DNA of 64,000 bases from Albimonas marina (GCF_029223255.1 NZ_JARHUC010000004.1:1-64000); one strand, 5' to 3'; positions 1 to 9,702 are shown, numbered from the stretch's first letter. Numbers and translations are program-made. Notes: generated by a model not told the origin, from the letters alone.

Positions 1-68
1 CTGTCCAGCACCAAGCGAACCGCGCGATCGCGGACCTCAGGGGAGAACTTGTTCGTCGTCTTGCTCAT
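1..68 (-). CDS. IS3-family transposase OrfA, N-terminal part
   Basis: Only the first 22 codons are inside the window. They read MSKTTNKFSPEVRDRAVRLV and continue LD, the characteristic start of the helix-turn-helix OrfA (Tnp_1/IS3 HTH_21 type) of IS3-family transposases, which binds the inverted repeats and is usually joined to the DDE integrase OrfB by a -1 frameshift. The ATG is at 68 on the minus strand. The gene runs off the left edge, so whether it is intact is unknown. Confidence 0.8.
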   Translation of the reverse strand, partial: MSKTTNKFSPEVRDRAVRLVLD

Positions 69-121
69 GGGGCTCCATCCTACTCAGGAGTGGGAGCCTC
101 CGGCAGACCCGGAGCGGTTCA
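1..121 (-). mobile_element. IS3-family insertion sequence, one end only
   Basis: Read on the minus strand, the element begins at 121 with a terminus starting TGAACCGCTCCGGGTCTG, followed about 50 bases later by a transposase start codon at 68. This arrangement is typical of IS3-family elements carrying an orfA/orfB transposase. The rest of the element lies outside the window, so the other inverted repeat and the target duplication cannot be seen. The right side of the insertion falls directly inside an HNH nuclease gene. The exact outer base of the terminus is inferred from the family pattern. Confidence 0.75.
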
Positions 122-501
122 CCTGGGCCGCCAACGGCTGCAGGGTCCTGCACGGCCGCTGGTTCGACCCCTACACGAACCGCATCTACACCGAGGCCCG
201 GGATCTCGACATCGATCATCTCGTGCCGCTGGCCTACGCTTGGTCAAGAGGCGCCGCCGACTGGAGCGCGGAGAAGCGCACGGCCTTCGCCAACGATCCC
301 GCGAATCTGTTCGCCGTGCAGGCTTCGGCCAACCGGCAAAAAGGCGCCGCGGGGCCGGTGGAGTGGATGCCGCCCCATGAGGGGTTCCACTGCCAGTATC
401 TTCTCCGCTTCGTGCGGATCGCGAAGTCCTACGGCCTGACCATCCCCAGTTCGGAGATGAAGGTCATCGACATCATGATGCAGAACAATTGCGGCGACTG
501 A
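122..501 (+). pseudogene. HNH endonuclease-like protein, 5' end removed by the IS
   Basis: The frame from about 122 to the stop at 501 encodes the C-terminal part of a DUF1524/HNH-type nuclease of the GmrSD-associated kind. A GCRVLHGRW segment is followed by the ββα-metal core: DIDHLVPLAYAW (HNH first His with Asp), then a FANDP-NL stretch, then ANRQKG, then EWMPP and a conserved Cys (HCQY). The N-terminal part, usually with a secretion signal or about 60-80 more residues, is missing. Upstream codons belong to the IS terminus, so the frame has no start codon of its own. An open frame does continue through the IS end, so a fused product is formally possible but unlikely. Confidence 0.8.
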
Positions 502-917
502 GCTGAGCGAGGACGGCGACCGGCCGACATGGCCGAAGGTCGCTCCCGGCCGCTCGCTCCTGATGTCGGCCGCTCGACGCAGAGACATGTCTGTCGCATG
601 GCGCGACCGGTCCTTGACCCGGTTCTCCCCAATCGAGGCGGACCAGGAGCGCGCCTGGCTCTCCTGCGCGCCTTCGCTCCGGAGATCCCGGCCCGTTTGC
701 CGATGCCGACCGTCTCGCGTCTTGGATCGAGCACTTGGTCGATACCTGATCGCGGCGACCATGCCGCTCGCGCGAGGCAAGAGGCTGCATGACGTGAGAT
801 CGGCTGGACTTGCTGGCGCGAGACCGGCCTCCCTTGGCCGCCGCCCCCCGATTTCTCAGTGGGCATGTCGGCCCGGACGCTGTTCGGAGCGTGTCGGCGG
901 AAGAGGGCTGGCCGTCA
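502..917. other. 416 bp with no recognisable gene
   Basis: Frames on both strands are open because of the GC content, but none encodes a recognisable or compositionally convincing protein. It lies between two gene fragments and is probably decayed sequence. Confidence 0.5.
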
Positions 918-1430
918 ACGACGGGTCGCTCTGATCAAGGGCGGCGCGATCTGGCGGCGCGATGTCTGCTGGTCTCGAGAGCGCCTCCAGGCTTGAGGAG
1001 AGCCTTTCTCATCCAGTGTGCGGCGCACCGCCCGGGCCTCCGGCGGGCCCGCCGCCCAGGCGTGCAGGTCGGCGGCCGCGAGCGTGCGGGTGGCGAAGTC
1101 GGCGACGGAGAAACGCGCCGGTTCATGAGCCACCGGCGCCAGGGCGTCGCTGCGCGGAATCTCGGCGCGGATCAGCAGATCCCGCCCTGCTCCCGAGACC
1201 AGCCGCAGCGCGGGCGAGCGGCCGGCGGCGAAGGCGTGCTCGGTCAGCAGCCGCTGGCCGAGACCGTGGATCGTGCCGACATAGGCCCGGTCGATGGCCT
1301 GCGCGTCCTCGACCCGGCCATGCTCCAGCAACTTGCTGCGCAGGCGGCCGCGAAGCTCCGAGGCGGCGGCCTCGGTGAAGGTGACGGCGAGGATCCGATG
1401 GGCGCGGATCTCGCGCGAGATGACCAGTAA
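918..1430 (-). pseudogene. UvrD/AddA-type helicase fragment
   Basis: The minus-strand frame from 1430 reads through ILAVTFTEAAASELRGRL (helicase motif Ia of superfamily 1A) and then YVGTIHGLGQRLLTEHAF (motif Ic), as in UvrD, RecB and AddA proteins. Homology fades near HAWAAGPPEARA. Motif I (Walker A, GxGKT) should lie just upstream, but the frame breaks near 1430. The rest of a protein that would be 900-1100 residues is absent on both sides. It is therefore a short remnant of an ATP-dependent exonuclease/helicase, with no usable start. Together with the truncated HNH gene it suggests a decayed DNA-processing or defence locus. Confidence 0.7.
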
Positions 1431-1890
1431 GGACAGGCGCCGAGTATCCCGGCGCCCTTCTCAGGCGATCCGGGCGCTTGGACCGGCGACCTCCAGCGTG
1501 GATCGCGGATCCCGCCACGACGGCGCCCCTGCGATCCTCTCCGGGCGTCGCGCCAGCCTCCCAGTTTGTCCAAGCGCAACGTTCGCCGTTCGGCTGCGCG
1601 GTAGGTGGACCCATGACCTGCTCGCGCCCCGCCCTCCTGACCAACGACCTTCCTCGCCCTGGCCAACCCATCGCCGGGCGTGCGGATGCAGGGGAGGGGC
1701 GAGCCCGGGAAATGGACGCGACCGTCCGGATACGATTTCTGGTCGCCCCGCTGCCGACCCCTGCCGAGCCGCACATGCTCGACCGGGTCGCCCTTCGTCT
1801 GCCGCAACCGGCCTCCGCCAGGCGCCGGGCCGGCGCCGGCATTGCGCTCGGCGCCCGCGGCCCGTCCTCGCGCAACCGGGAGCTTGCGGC
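1431..1890. other. 460 bp leader region before nosR
   Basis: No convincing gene. This must hold the nos promoter unless it lies inside the decayed region further left. The only regulatory-looking word seen is the TTG-N8-CAA site at 1566-1579, annotated separately. Confidence 0.5.
1566..1579 (-). promoter_or_regulatory. possible NnrR/Dnr-type box upstream of nosR
   Basis: On the minus strand this reads TTGCGCTTGGACAA, i.e. TTGCG-N4-GACAA, one base away from the TTGCG-N4-CACAA element described for NnrR of Rhodobacter sphaeroides. It lies 312 bp before the nosR ATG, which is far, and the right half is imperfect, so this is only a candidate. Confidence 0.3.
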
Positions 1891-4098
1891 ATGAGTTTTT
1901 CGATCCCTCGCCCCTGCCTAAAGGCGCCTGCCGCACGCCTGCTCCTGGCCGCGCTGCTGCTGATCGCGGGCTCGCTGGCCCCCGCCGCCGTGATGGCCGA
2001 GACCGTCCTCTCCCGCTTTCTGCCCCAGGTCGCGCCTGGCGATCTGGCCGAGGGCGCCGACGCCTTCGGCGCCCCGCGCGAGGATATCGCCGTCGCCCCG
2101 GTGCTGCGCGACGGAGAGCGGATCGGCTGGGTCTTCGCGACCTCCGACTTCGTCGGCACGACCGGCTATTCCGGCAAGCCGATCCACACCCTGGTCGCCG
2201 TCGACGACGACGCCCGCGTGCTGGGCGTGGACCTGGTCAAACACTCCGAACCCATCGTGCTGATCGGCATTCCGGAGCGCGAAATCCGCGAGATGGTCGC
2301 CGGCTATCGCGGCGCGAGCCTGGTCGAGGAGGCGGCCGAGCGCGGCTCGGCCCACGCGCTCGACATCATCTCGGGCGCCACGGTGACGGTGATGGTGATC
2401 GACGACTCGATCATCCGCGCAGGCCTCAAGGTCGCCCGGGCGCTCGGTCTGGGGGGGCTCGCCCCCGAAACCAGCGAGGGCCCGGTCCACGAGATCGACG
2501 AGAGCGCCGGGACCCCGGAGGAGTGGGTCAGCATGGAAGGCGACGGGACCGTGCGGCGCCTGTCGCTGGACGTGGGCCAGGTCAACGCCGCCTTCGCGGC
2601 GATGGACGATCCGCGCGCGGCCGCCCGCGCCCTGGCCGAGCCGCCCGAGACGACCTTCATCGACATCGAGCTGGCGCTGGTTTCGGTCCCCTCGATCGGC
2701 GCCTCGATCCTGGGCGAGGCCGAGGCGCGCAACCTCCGCGCCTGGCTGGGCGAGGGCGAGCATGCGATCGCGGTGGTCGGCCGCGGGCTCTATTCCTTCA
2801 AGGGTTCGGGCTATGTGCGCGGCGGCATCTTCGACCGCATCGTGCTGATCCAGGACGACGTCTCGGTCCGCTTCCGCGACCGCGACCACCGCCGCATGGG
2901 CCCCATCGCCGCCCCCGGCGCGCCCGACTTCGCCGAGCGGGACCTGTTCCGCATCCCCGCCGATGCGGGCTTCGACCCCACCCGCCCCTTCCGCCTGCAA
3001 CTGCTGGTGCAGCGCGAGGTGGCCGCGATCGAGAAGGTCTTCACCACCTTCGAGCTCGGCTACCAGCTCCCCGCCCGCTACCTGCGCGCCGTCGCCCCGC
3101 CCGCCCCTGTGTCGCAGGCCGAGGATCCCAGCGAGGCCGAGGCCCAGTCCGCCCTGTGGAAGCGGATCTGGGAGGACAAGACGCTGGAGGTCGTGGGGCT
3201 GGGCGTCATGCTCGCCATCCTGACGCTGGCCTTCTTCTTCCAGATGCAGCTCACCCGGTCCGAGCGCGCCACGACAATCTTCCGCGTCGGCTTCCTGAGC
3301 GTGACCCTGGTGTTCCTGGGCTGGTATGCGAACGCGCAGCTCTCGGTCGTGAACCTGATGGCGCTGTTCGGGGCGCTGACCTCGGAGTTCAGCTGGCAGG
3401 CTTTCCTGCTGGATCCGCTGACCTTCATCCTGTGGTTCTCGGTCGCCGCGGCGCTGCTGTTCTGGGGCCGCGGGGCCTATTGCGGGTGGCTCTGCCCCTT
3501 CGGCGCCCTGCAGGAGCTGACCAACCGCATCGCCCGCAACCTCGGCGTGCCGCAGATCAAGCTGCCCTGGGGCCTGCATGAGCGTCTGTGGCCGCTGAAA
3601 TACATGATCTTCCTGGGACTGTTCGGCGTCTCGCTGGCCTCGATCGAGCAGGCCGAGCACCTGGCCGAGGTCGAGCCCTTCAAGACCGCCATCGTCCTGA
3701 AGTTCGTGCGCGCCTGGCCCTTCGTCGCCTACGCCGCCGCCCTGCTGATCGCGGGCCTGTTCGTGGAGCGGTTCTACTGCCGCTACCTCTGCCCGCTGGG
3801 CGCGGCGCTGGCGATCCCGGCCCGCCTGCGGATGTTCGACTGGCTGAAGCGCTACCGCGAATGCGGCTCGCCCTGCCAGACCTGCGCCAACGAATGCATG
3901 GTCCAGGCCATCCATCCGACCGGCGAGATCAACCCCAACGAGTGCCTGAACTGCATGCATTGCCAGGTGCTCTACCAGTCGAAGGTCAAGTGCCCGGTGG
4001 TCATCAAGAAGCTGAACCGCAAGGCGCCGACCTCGGACCCGGCCGCGTATCTCAAGCGCAAGGCCGCGGTCGCCAACCACCCCAACGTGCATTCGTAA
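1891..4098 (+). CDS. nosR: NosR, membrane FMN/iron-sulfur protein for nitrous oxide reductase
   Basis: 735 residues. NosR is an inner-membrane flavoprotein needed for nosZ expression and for electron delivery to nitrous oxide reductase. A signal/anchor segment (about 10-32) precedes a periplasmic FMN-binding domain with the flavinylation motif SGATVT near residue 162. A C-terminal NapH/CcoG-like membrane part follows, with CGWLCPFGALQE near 531 and CRYLCPLGAAL near 631. Two [4Fe-4S] clusters are visible near 660-705 (C-x3-C-x2-C-x3-C, then C-x2-C-x2-C-x8-CP). The ATG at 1891 was chosen because the signal segment follows directly. nosZ starts 15 bp downstream, so they are one operon. Confidence 0.95.
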   Translation: MSFSIPRPCLKAPAARLLLAALLLIAGSLAPAAVMAETVLSRFLPQVAPGDLAEGADAFGAPREDIAVAPVLRDGERIGWVFATSDFVGTTGYSGKPIHTLVAVDDDARVLGVDLVKHSEPIVLIGIPEREIREMVAGYRGASLVEEAAERGSAHALDIISGATVTVMVIDDSIIRAGLKVARALGLGGLAPETSEGPVHEIDESAGTPEEWVSMEGDGTVRRLSLDVGQVNAAFAAMDDPRAAARALAEPPETTFIDIELALVSVPSIGASILGEAEARNLRAWLGEGEHAIAVVGRGLYSFKGSGYVRGGIFDRIVLIQDDVSVRFRDRDHRRMGPIAAPGAPDFAERDLFRIPADAGFDPTRPFRLQLLVQREVAAIEKVFTTFELGYQLPARYLRAVAPPAPVSQAEDPSEAEAQSALWKRIWEDKTLEVVGLGVMLAILTLAFFFQMQLTRSERATTIFRVGFLSVTLVFLGWYANAQLSVVNLMALFGALTSEFSWQAFLLDPLTFILWFSVAAALLFWGRGAYCGWLCPFGALQELTNRIARNLGVPQIKLPWGLHERLWPLKYMIFLGLFGVSLASIEQAEHLAEVEPFKTAIVLKFVRAWPFVAYAAALLIAGLFVERFYCRYLCPLGAALAIPARLRMFDWLKRYRECGSPCQTCANECMVQAIHPTGEINPNECLNCMHCQVLYQSKVKCPVVIKKLNRKAPTSDPAAYLKRKAAVANHPNVHS

Positions 4099-4113
4099 CC
4101 GGAGGGACGAGAG

Positions 4114-6072
4114 ATGTCCGACCACGATCGCAACGAAAGCGGCCTCAACCGCCGCGACTTCATGGGCGCGGGCGCGAGCCTGGGCCTCGCCGGCGGCTCG
4201 GCGCGGCTGGGCCTGCTGGGCGGCGCCTCGGTCGCGGCCGCCGGCGCCGCGGCCGGCGCGCCGAGCGCGGCCCGCGCCCAGGGCGCGGCCGGCCACGCCA
4301 CGCCCGCGCCGGGCGAGCTGGACGAGTATTACGGCTTCTGGTCCTCGGGCCAGAGCGGCGAGATGCGGATCCTCGGCGTGCCCTCGATGCGCGAGCTGAT
4401 GCGGGTGCCGGTGTTCAACCGCTGCTCGGCCACCGGCTGGGGTCAGACCAACGAGAGCCTGAAGATCCTGACCCAGGACATGCTGCCGGCGACGAAGGAT
4501 TACCTCGCCGCCCAGGGCAAGACGGTCCACGACAACGGCGACCTGCACCACGTCCACATGTCCTTCACCGAGGGCAAGTACGACGGCCGCTTCCTGTTCA
4601 TGAACGACAAGGCCAACACCCGCGTCGCCCGCATCCGCTGCGACGTGATGAAGCCCGACAAGATCATCGACATCCCCAACGCCAAGGCCATCCACGGCCT
4701 GCGCCCGCAGAAGTGGCCGCGCACCAACTACGTCTTTGCCAACGGCGAGGATGAGGTGCCGATGGTCAACGACGGCAAGACGCTGGACGATCCGTCGAAG
4801 TACGTGAACTTCTACACCGCCATCAACGCCGACGAGATGACGGTGGCCTGGCAGGTGATGGTCTCGGGCAACCTCGACAACACCGACGCCGACTACGACG
4901 GCAAGTATGCGTTCTCGACCTCCTACAACTCGGAAATGGGCATGACCCTGCCCGAGATGATGGAGGCGGAGATGGACCACGTGGTCATCTTCAACCTGCA
5001 CGAGATCGAGAAGGGGATCGCCGCCGGCGACTACATCGAGCTGAACGGCGTGAAGGTGATCGACGGGCGCAAGGGACAGAACAAGAAATACACCCGCTAC
5101 GTCCCGATCCCCAACAGCCCTCACGGCATCAACATGGCCCCGGACCGCAAGCACCTGTGCGTGGCGGGCAAGCTGTCGCCCACAGTCTCGGTGCTGGACG
5201 TGACGAAGTTCGATGCGCTGTTCGAGGACGACACGCTCGATCCGCGGTCCGTGGTGGTGGCCGAGCCGGAGCTGGGCCTCGGCCCGCTCCACACCTGCTT
5301 CGACGGCAAGGGCAACGCCTTCACCACGCTGTTCCTCGACAGTCAGGTGGTGATGTGGAACCTCGAGAAGGCCATCGCCGCCTACAACGGCGAGGCCGTG
5401 GACCCGATCCTGACCAAGAAGGACGTCCACTACCAGCCGGGCCACAACTCCACGACTATGGGCGAGACGCTGGAGGCCGACGGCAAGTGGTATCTTTCGA
5501 TGAACAAGTTCTCGAAGGACCGCTTCCTCAACGTCGGCCCCCTGAAGCCGGAGAACGAGCAGCTGTTCTCGATCGACGGCCAGGAGCTGACGCTGGTCCA
5601 CGACGGCCCCACCTTCGCCGAGCCGCATGACTCGATCCTCGTCCATCGCTCGGTGGTGAACCCGAAGTCGGTCTGGGACCGCCACGACCCGATGTGGGCC
5701 GACGCCCGCGCCCAGGCCGAGAAGGACGGCGTGGACATCGACGACTGGCAGGACACGGTGATCCGCGACGGCAACAAGGTCCGGGTCTGGATGTCGAGCC
5801 AGGCGCCCGAGTTCAGCCTGTCCCAATTCACCGTGAAGCAGGGGGACGAGGTCACGGTCTACGTCACCAACCTCGACGAGATCGACGACCTGACCCACGG
5901 CTTCACGCTGAACAACCATGGCGTGGCGATGGAGGTGGCGCCGCGGGCCACCGCCTCGGTGACCTTCACCGCCTCCAAGCCGGGCGTCTACTGGTACTAC
6001 TGCCAGTGGTTCTGCCACGCCCTGCACATGGAGATGCGCGGGCGCATGTTCGTGGAACCCACGGGGGCCTGA
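4114..6072 (+). CDS. nosZ: Nitrous oxide reductase precursor
   Basis: 652 residues. It reduces N2O to N2 in the periplasm, the last step of denitrification. The N-terminus carries a Tat signal ([10 protein letters not shown] near residues 10-20) followed by a long Ala/Gly region, so this is a clade I, Tat-exported enzyme. A seven-bladed propeller contributes CuZ histidines, including DLHHVHMS near 145. The C-terminal cupredoxin domain has the CuA signature [18 protein letters not shown] near 625-642 (two Cys, His, Met). An RBS (GGAGGGA) precedes the ATG. It lies between nosR and nosD, in the usual order. Confidence 0.97.
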   Translation: MSDHDRNESGLNRRDFMGAGASLGLAGGSARLGLLGGASVAAAGAAAGAPSAARAQGAAGHATPAPGELDEYYGFWSSGQSGEMRILGVPSMRELMRVPVFNRCSATGWGQTNESLKILTQDMLPATKDYLAAQGKTVHDNGDLHHVHMSFTEGKYDGRFLFMNDKANTRVARIRCDVMKPDKIIDIPNAKAIHGLRPQKWPRTNYVFANGEDEVPMVNDGKTLDDPSKYVNFYTAINADEMTVAWQVMVSGNLDNTDADYDGKYAFSTSYNSEMGMTLPEMMEAEMDHVVIFNLHEIEKGIAAGDYIELNGVKVIDGRKGQNKKYTRYVPIPNSPHGINMAPDRKHLCVAGKLSPTVSVLDVTKFDALFEDDTLDPRSVVVAEPELGLGPLHTCFDGKGNAFTTLFLDSQVVMWNLEKAIAAYNGEAVDPILTKKDVHYQPGHNSTTMGETLEADGKWYLSMNKFSKDRFLNVGPLKPENEQLFSIDGQELTLVHDGPTFAEPHDSILVHRSVVNPKSVWDRHDPMWADARAQAEKDGVDIDDWQDTVIRDGNKVRVWMSSQAPEFSLSQFTVKQGDEVTVYVTNLDEIDDLTHGFTLNNHGVAMEVAPRATASVTFTASKPGVYWYYCQWFCHALHMEMRGRMFVEPTGA

Positions 6073-6076
6073 GCCA

Positions 6077-7429
6077 ATGCGCCGTCTCGTCCCCCTTCTG
6101 CTGGCCCTGATCCTCGTCGCCCCGCCCCTGCGGGCGGAGCGGGTCGAGGTCGCGCCCGCCCCCGGCGCGCTTTCCGCCGCGCTGGCGGGGGCGCGGGCGG
6201 GGGACGAGCTGATCCTGCTGCCGGGCCGTCACCACGGCCCGGCGGTGATCGCGGTTCCCCTCACCCTGCGGGGCGAGCCCGGCGCGGTGATCGACGGCGG
6301 CGGCGTCGGCTCGGTCGTGCGCGTCGAGGCGGCGGACGTCACCGTGCAGGGCCTGCGGATCGTCAACTCCGGCCGGGTCCACGAACCCATCGACGCCGGC
6401 GTCAGCCTCGGGCGCAAGGCGACGCGGGCGCAGGTGCTGGACAACGACCTGTCGGACAATCTGGTGGGCGTCGACATCCACGGCGCGCGCGACGCCCTGG
6501 TCGCCCGCAACCGGATCGAGGGCCTGCGGCTGGCCCGCATGAACAACCGCGGCAACGGGATCTACGTCTGGAACGCCCCCGGCGCGGTGGTCGAGGCGAA
6601 CGAGGTCCGCTACGGCCGCGACGGCATCTTCTCCAACGTCTCCAAGCGCAACGTGTTCCGCGGGAACCTGTTCCGCGACCTGCGCTTCGCGGTCCACTAC
6701 ATGTACACCAACGACTCCGAGGTCTCGGAGAACGTGTCCATCGGCAATCACCTGGGCTTCGCACTGATGTATTCCGACCGGATCGTGGTGCGCGACAACC
6801 TCTCGATCAAGGATCGGGATTACGGCGTGATGCTGAACTACACGAAGGCCTCGGACATCTTCGGGAACTTCGTAACCGGAGGGGCGGAGAAATGCGCCTT
6901 CGTCTACAATTCCCACCAGAACCTGGTGGCCGAGAACACCTTCCACGGCTGCGCCGTCGGCGTGCACTTCACCGCGGGATCCGAGCGCAACACCTTGACC
7001 GGAAACGCCTTCGTCGCCAACCGCACCCAGGTCAAGTACGTGGGAACCCGCGACCTGGAGTGGAGCTTCGAGGGCCGCGGCAACTACTGGTCCGACCATG
7101 CCGCCTTCGACCTGGACGGCGACGGGCTGGCCGACGGCGCCTATCGGCCGACCGACGCCATGGACCGGATCCTGTGGTCCCAGCCCGCCGCCCGGCTGCT
7201 GCTGGGCTCGCCCGCCGTGCAGCTGGTGCGCTGGACCCAGTCGCAGTTCCCCGTGGCCCGCACCGGAGGCGTGGTCGACAGCCACCCGTTGCTCCATGCC
7301 CCGCTGCCCGACCTTCCCCCCGCCTTCGCGCGCATGGCCGCGGCCGAGCCCCTGTGGGCGCAGGAGCCGAGGACCGTCACGCAGGCCGAAACGGGAGACG
7401 ATCATGCTCGCCATCAGCCATCTCGCTAA
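6077..7429 (+). CDS. nosD: NosD, periplasmic copper-site maturation protein
   Basis: 450 residues. NosD is a periplasmic right-handed β-helix (CASH/parallel β-helix repeats) that works with the NosFY transporter to build the CuZ cluster of NosZ. A cleavable signal peptide is visible at 1-20 (LVPLLLALILVAPPLRA). Many repeats of the NxxxxNxxG type fill residues 90-320. It starts 4 bp after nosZ, and its last 26 bp overlap the start of nosF, implying translational coupling. Length is normal for the family. Confidence 0.93.
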   Translation: MRRLVPLLLALILVAPPLRAERVEVAPAPGALSAALAGARAGDELILLPGRHHGPAVIAVPLTLRGEPGAVIDGGGVGSVVRVEAADVTVQGLRIVNSGRVHEPIDAGVSLGRKATRAQVLDNDLSDNLVGVDIHGARDALVARNRIEGLRLARMNNRGNGIYVWNAPGAVVEANEVRYGRDGIFSNVSKRNVFRGNLFRDLRFAVHYMYTNDSEVSENVSIGNHLGFALMYSDRIVVRDNLSIKDRDYGVMLNYTKASDIFGNFVTGGAEKCAFVYNSHQNLVAENTFHGCAVGVHFTAGSERNTLTGNAFVANRTQVKYVGTRDLEWSFEGRGNYWSDHAAFDLDGDGLADGAYRPTDAMDRILWSQPAARLLLGSPAVQLVRWTQSQFPVARTGGVVDSHPLLHAPLPDLPPAFARMAAAEPLWAQEPRTVTQAETGDDHARHQPSR

Positions 7430-8288
7430 GGCCTATGCCGGCCGCCCCGCGCTCGACGACGTGTCGCTGAGCGTGGGCGCGGGCGAGCGGGTCGCCCTGC
7501 TGGGCCACAATGGCGCCGGCAAGTCGACGCTGATGAAGCTGGCGCTGGGCCTGCTGCGCCCCGACGCCGGCCGGATCGAGGTCGCGGGCCACGCCCCCGG
7601 CTCGCCCGCCGCCCGCGAGGCGACCGCCTACCTGCCCGAGAACGTCGCCTTCCACCCCGCCCTCACCGGGCGCGAGCAGATCCGCCACTTCCTCCGCCTG
7701 CGCGACCGCCCCGCGCGCGAGGCGGACGGGCTGCTCGAACAGGTGGGCCTCCGCGCGGCCGCCGGCCGCCGCATCGGGACCTATTCCAAAGGCATGCGCC
7801 AGCGGGTCGGCCTCGCCCAGGCGCTGATCGGCGCGCCGCGGCTGATGTTGCTGGACGAGCCGACCTCCGGCCTCGACCCTGTCTCCCGCCGCGAGTTCTA
7901 CGCGCTGCTCGACGGCCTGGCGGCGGGGGGAACGGCGATCCTGCTCTCCTCCCACGCGCTGTCGGAGCTGGAGGCCCGAACCGATCGCATCGTGATCCTC
8001 GCCCGGGGCCGCAAGGTCGCCGCCGGCACGCTGGCCGAGCTTCGGGCCGAGGCCGCGCTGCCCCTGACCGCGATCCTGCGCGCCCGCCCCGGCGCGGCCG
8101 AGGCCCTCGCCGCCCGCTTCCCCGAGGCCGTGGCGGAGGGGGAGCGCCTGTCCTTCCCCTTCGCCGTCGCGGAGAAGCTGGCGGTGCTGGAGCGCATCGC
8201 CGCGGCGCGTGACCTGGTCGCGGATTTCGACCTGGCCGCGCCCAGCCTCGACGACCTCTATTCCCAGATCAGCCGGAGGGCCGCGTGA
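7404..8288 (+). CDS. nosF: NosF, ABC transporter ATPase
   Basis: 294 residues. Cytoplasmic ATPase of the NosDFY system, proposed to move a sulfur species needed for the CuZ site. Walker A is GHNGAGKST near residue 35, the ABC signature is YSKGMRQRVGLAQAL near 125-140, and Walker B is LMLLDEPTSGLDP near 150. The start ATG at 7404 lies inside the end of nosD; starts further upstream would only translate nosD in another frame. The stop overlaps the nosY start (TGATG). Confidence 0.95.
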   Translation: MLAISHLAKAYAGRPALDDVSLSVGAGERVALLGHNGAGKSTLMKLALGLLRPDAGRIEVAGHAPGSPAAREATAYLPENVAFHPALTGREQIRHFLRLRDRPAREADGLLEQVGLRAAAGRRIGTYSKGMRQRVGLAQALIGAPRLMLLDEPTSGLDPVSRREFYALLDGLAAGGTAILLSSHALSELEARTDRIVILARGRKVAAGTLAELRAEAALPLTAILRARPGAAEALAARFPEAVAEGERLSFPFAVAEKLAVLERIAAARDLVADFDLAAPSLDDLYSQISRRAA

Positions 8289-9130
8289 TGTCTCCGTCGG
8301 GCGCCGCGAGGCGCATCCTCTCCACCGCCGCGCTGGAATTCCGCATCGCGCTGCGCAACCGCTGGGTGGCGGTGGCCTCGGCGCTCATGGTGGTCTTCGC
8401 GCTGGTGATCGCCGCCGCCGGCATCGGCGGCGCGCAGGGGCTCGCGGTGGATCCGCTGTCGGTGACGGTGGCGAGCCTGGTGTCGCTCGCCGTCTATATC
8501 GCGCCCTTGCTGGCGCTGCTGATCTCCTTCGACGCGGTGGCCGGCGAGGTCGAGCGGGGCACGCTGCCCCTGCAACTCGCCTATCCGCTGTCGCGCGGGG
8601 AGCTGCTGCTCGGAAAACTGCTGGCGCAGCTGGCCGCCCTGACGCTGGCGGTCGTGGCGGGCTATGCGGCGGCCGGGGCGGCGGCCTTCGCCGCCGGCGG
8701 CGCGGCGGCGGCCGAGGGGCTGCCCGCGCTGTGGCGACTGACCTGGACCACGGTGCTGCTGGGGGCGACGTTCCTGTCGCTGGGCCACGCGCTGTCCTGC
8801 GCCTCCCGCCGGCCCTCCGGCGCGGCGGCGATGGCCATCGGGCTGTGGCTGGTGGCGATCGTGCTCTACGACCTCGGGCTGCTGGCGGCGATCGTGGCCG
8901 ACGACGGCGGCGCCTTCACCACGCGCATCCTGCCCTGGGCGCTGGCGCTGAACCCCGCCGATGCCTTCCGCATCCACAATCTCGCAGCCTCCGGCGCGGT
9001 CGAGGCCGCCTCCGGGCTCTCGGGCGCCGCGGCCTCCATCGCGGCGTGGAAACCGCTCGCCGCCCTGCTGGCCTGGCCTGTGGCGGCGGCGGGGCTCGCC
9101 CGCCTCGCCTTCGCAAGGGTGCAGCCATGA
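8288..9130 (+). CDS. nosY: NosY, ABC transporter permease
   Basis: 280 residues with about six hydrophobic helices. It is the membrane partner of NosF, with a permease fold of the ABC-2 type. An ATG at 8288 overlaps the nosF stop by one base; a GTG at 8285 is an alternative start. The segment GEVERGTLPLQLAYPLSR near residues 85-102 is typical for NosY and related ABC-2 permeases. Its stop overlaps the nosL start (ATGA). Confidence 0.93.
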   Translation: MSPSGAARRILSTAALEFRIALRNRWVAVASALMVVFALVIAAAGIGGAQGLAVDPLSVTVASLVSLAVYIAPLLALLISFDAVAGEVERGTLPLQLAYPLSRGELLLGKLLAQLAALTLAVVAGYAAAGAAAFAAGGAAAAEGLPALWRLTWTTVLLGATFLSLGHALSCASRRPSGAAAMAIGLWLVAIVLYDLGLLAAIVADDGGAFTTRILPWALALNPADAFRIHNLAASGAVEAASGLSGAAASIAAWKPLAALLAWPVAAAGLARLAFARVQP

Positions 9131-9684
9131 AAGCCCGCCTGTTCCTGCTTCCACTCCTGCTGCTGCCCGCCTGCAAGGAGGAGACAGCGGCCCTCCCCGC
9201 CCCGGTCCCGATCACCGCCGAGACGGCTGGCCACTACTGCCAGATGGGCCTGCTGGAGCACGAGGGCCCCAAGGGCCAGGCGCATCTCGAGGGCCTGCCC
9301 GCGCCCCTGTTCTTCGCCCAGGTCCGCGACCTGCTGGCCTATCTGCGCATGCCCGAGCAGAGCCACGCGGTCGCGGTCGCCTATGTCCAGGACATGACCG
9401 GCGCCAGCTGGACCGAGCCCGGCGCCTGGATCCGCGCCGACCGTGCCGTCTACGTCCTCGGCGCCGGCCTGCGCGGCGGCATGGGGGCCGCCGAGCTGGT
9501 TCCCTTCGCCACCGGCGAGGCCGCCGACGCCTTCGCCCGCGACCACGGCGGGGAGGTCCGCGGCTTCGACGCCATCGCCGCCGCCGACGTCCTCGCCCCC
9601 GAAGACCCGGCGCCGGACATCGCGCGGGCCGGGACCGACATGCGCCGCCGGCTCGACGTGTTGGCCGGGCGCGCCGCCAACTGA
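9127..9684 (+). CDS. nosL: NosL, outer-membrane copper chaperone lipoprotein
   Basis: 185 residues. NosL is a periplasmic Cu(I)-binding lipoprotein that hands copper to the NosZ assembly pathway. The signal is a lipobox, LLLLPACKEE, with the lipidated Cys near residue 17. The conserved YCQMGLLEHEGPKGQAHL segment near 38-55 supplies Cys and Met copper ligands. It overlaps the end of nosY by 4 bp, and nosX follows 18 bp later. Confidence 0.94.
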   Translation: MKARLFLLPLLLLPACKEETAALPAPVPITAETAGHYCQMGLLEHEGPKGQAHLEGLPAPLFFAQVRDLLAYLRMPEQSHAVAVAYVQDMTGASWTEPGAWIRADRAVYVLGAGLRGGMGAAELVPFATGEAADAFARDHGGEVRGFDAIAAADVLAPEDPAPDIARAGTDMRRRLDVLAGRAAN

Positions 9685-9702
9685 TCGAGGGAGCGCCATT
9701 CC

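Noticed and set aside
244-866. Long minus-strand open frames over the HNH fragment
   Set aside because: Arg/Ala/Pro-rich translations without motifs; they mirror real coding on the other strand or GC-rich sequence.
1918-6027. A 1369-codon minus-strand open frame across nosR and nosZ
   Set aside because: His/Val/Gly-rich antisense of well-identified genes; a high-GC artefact.
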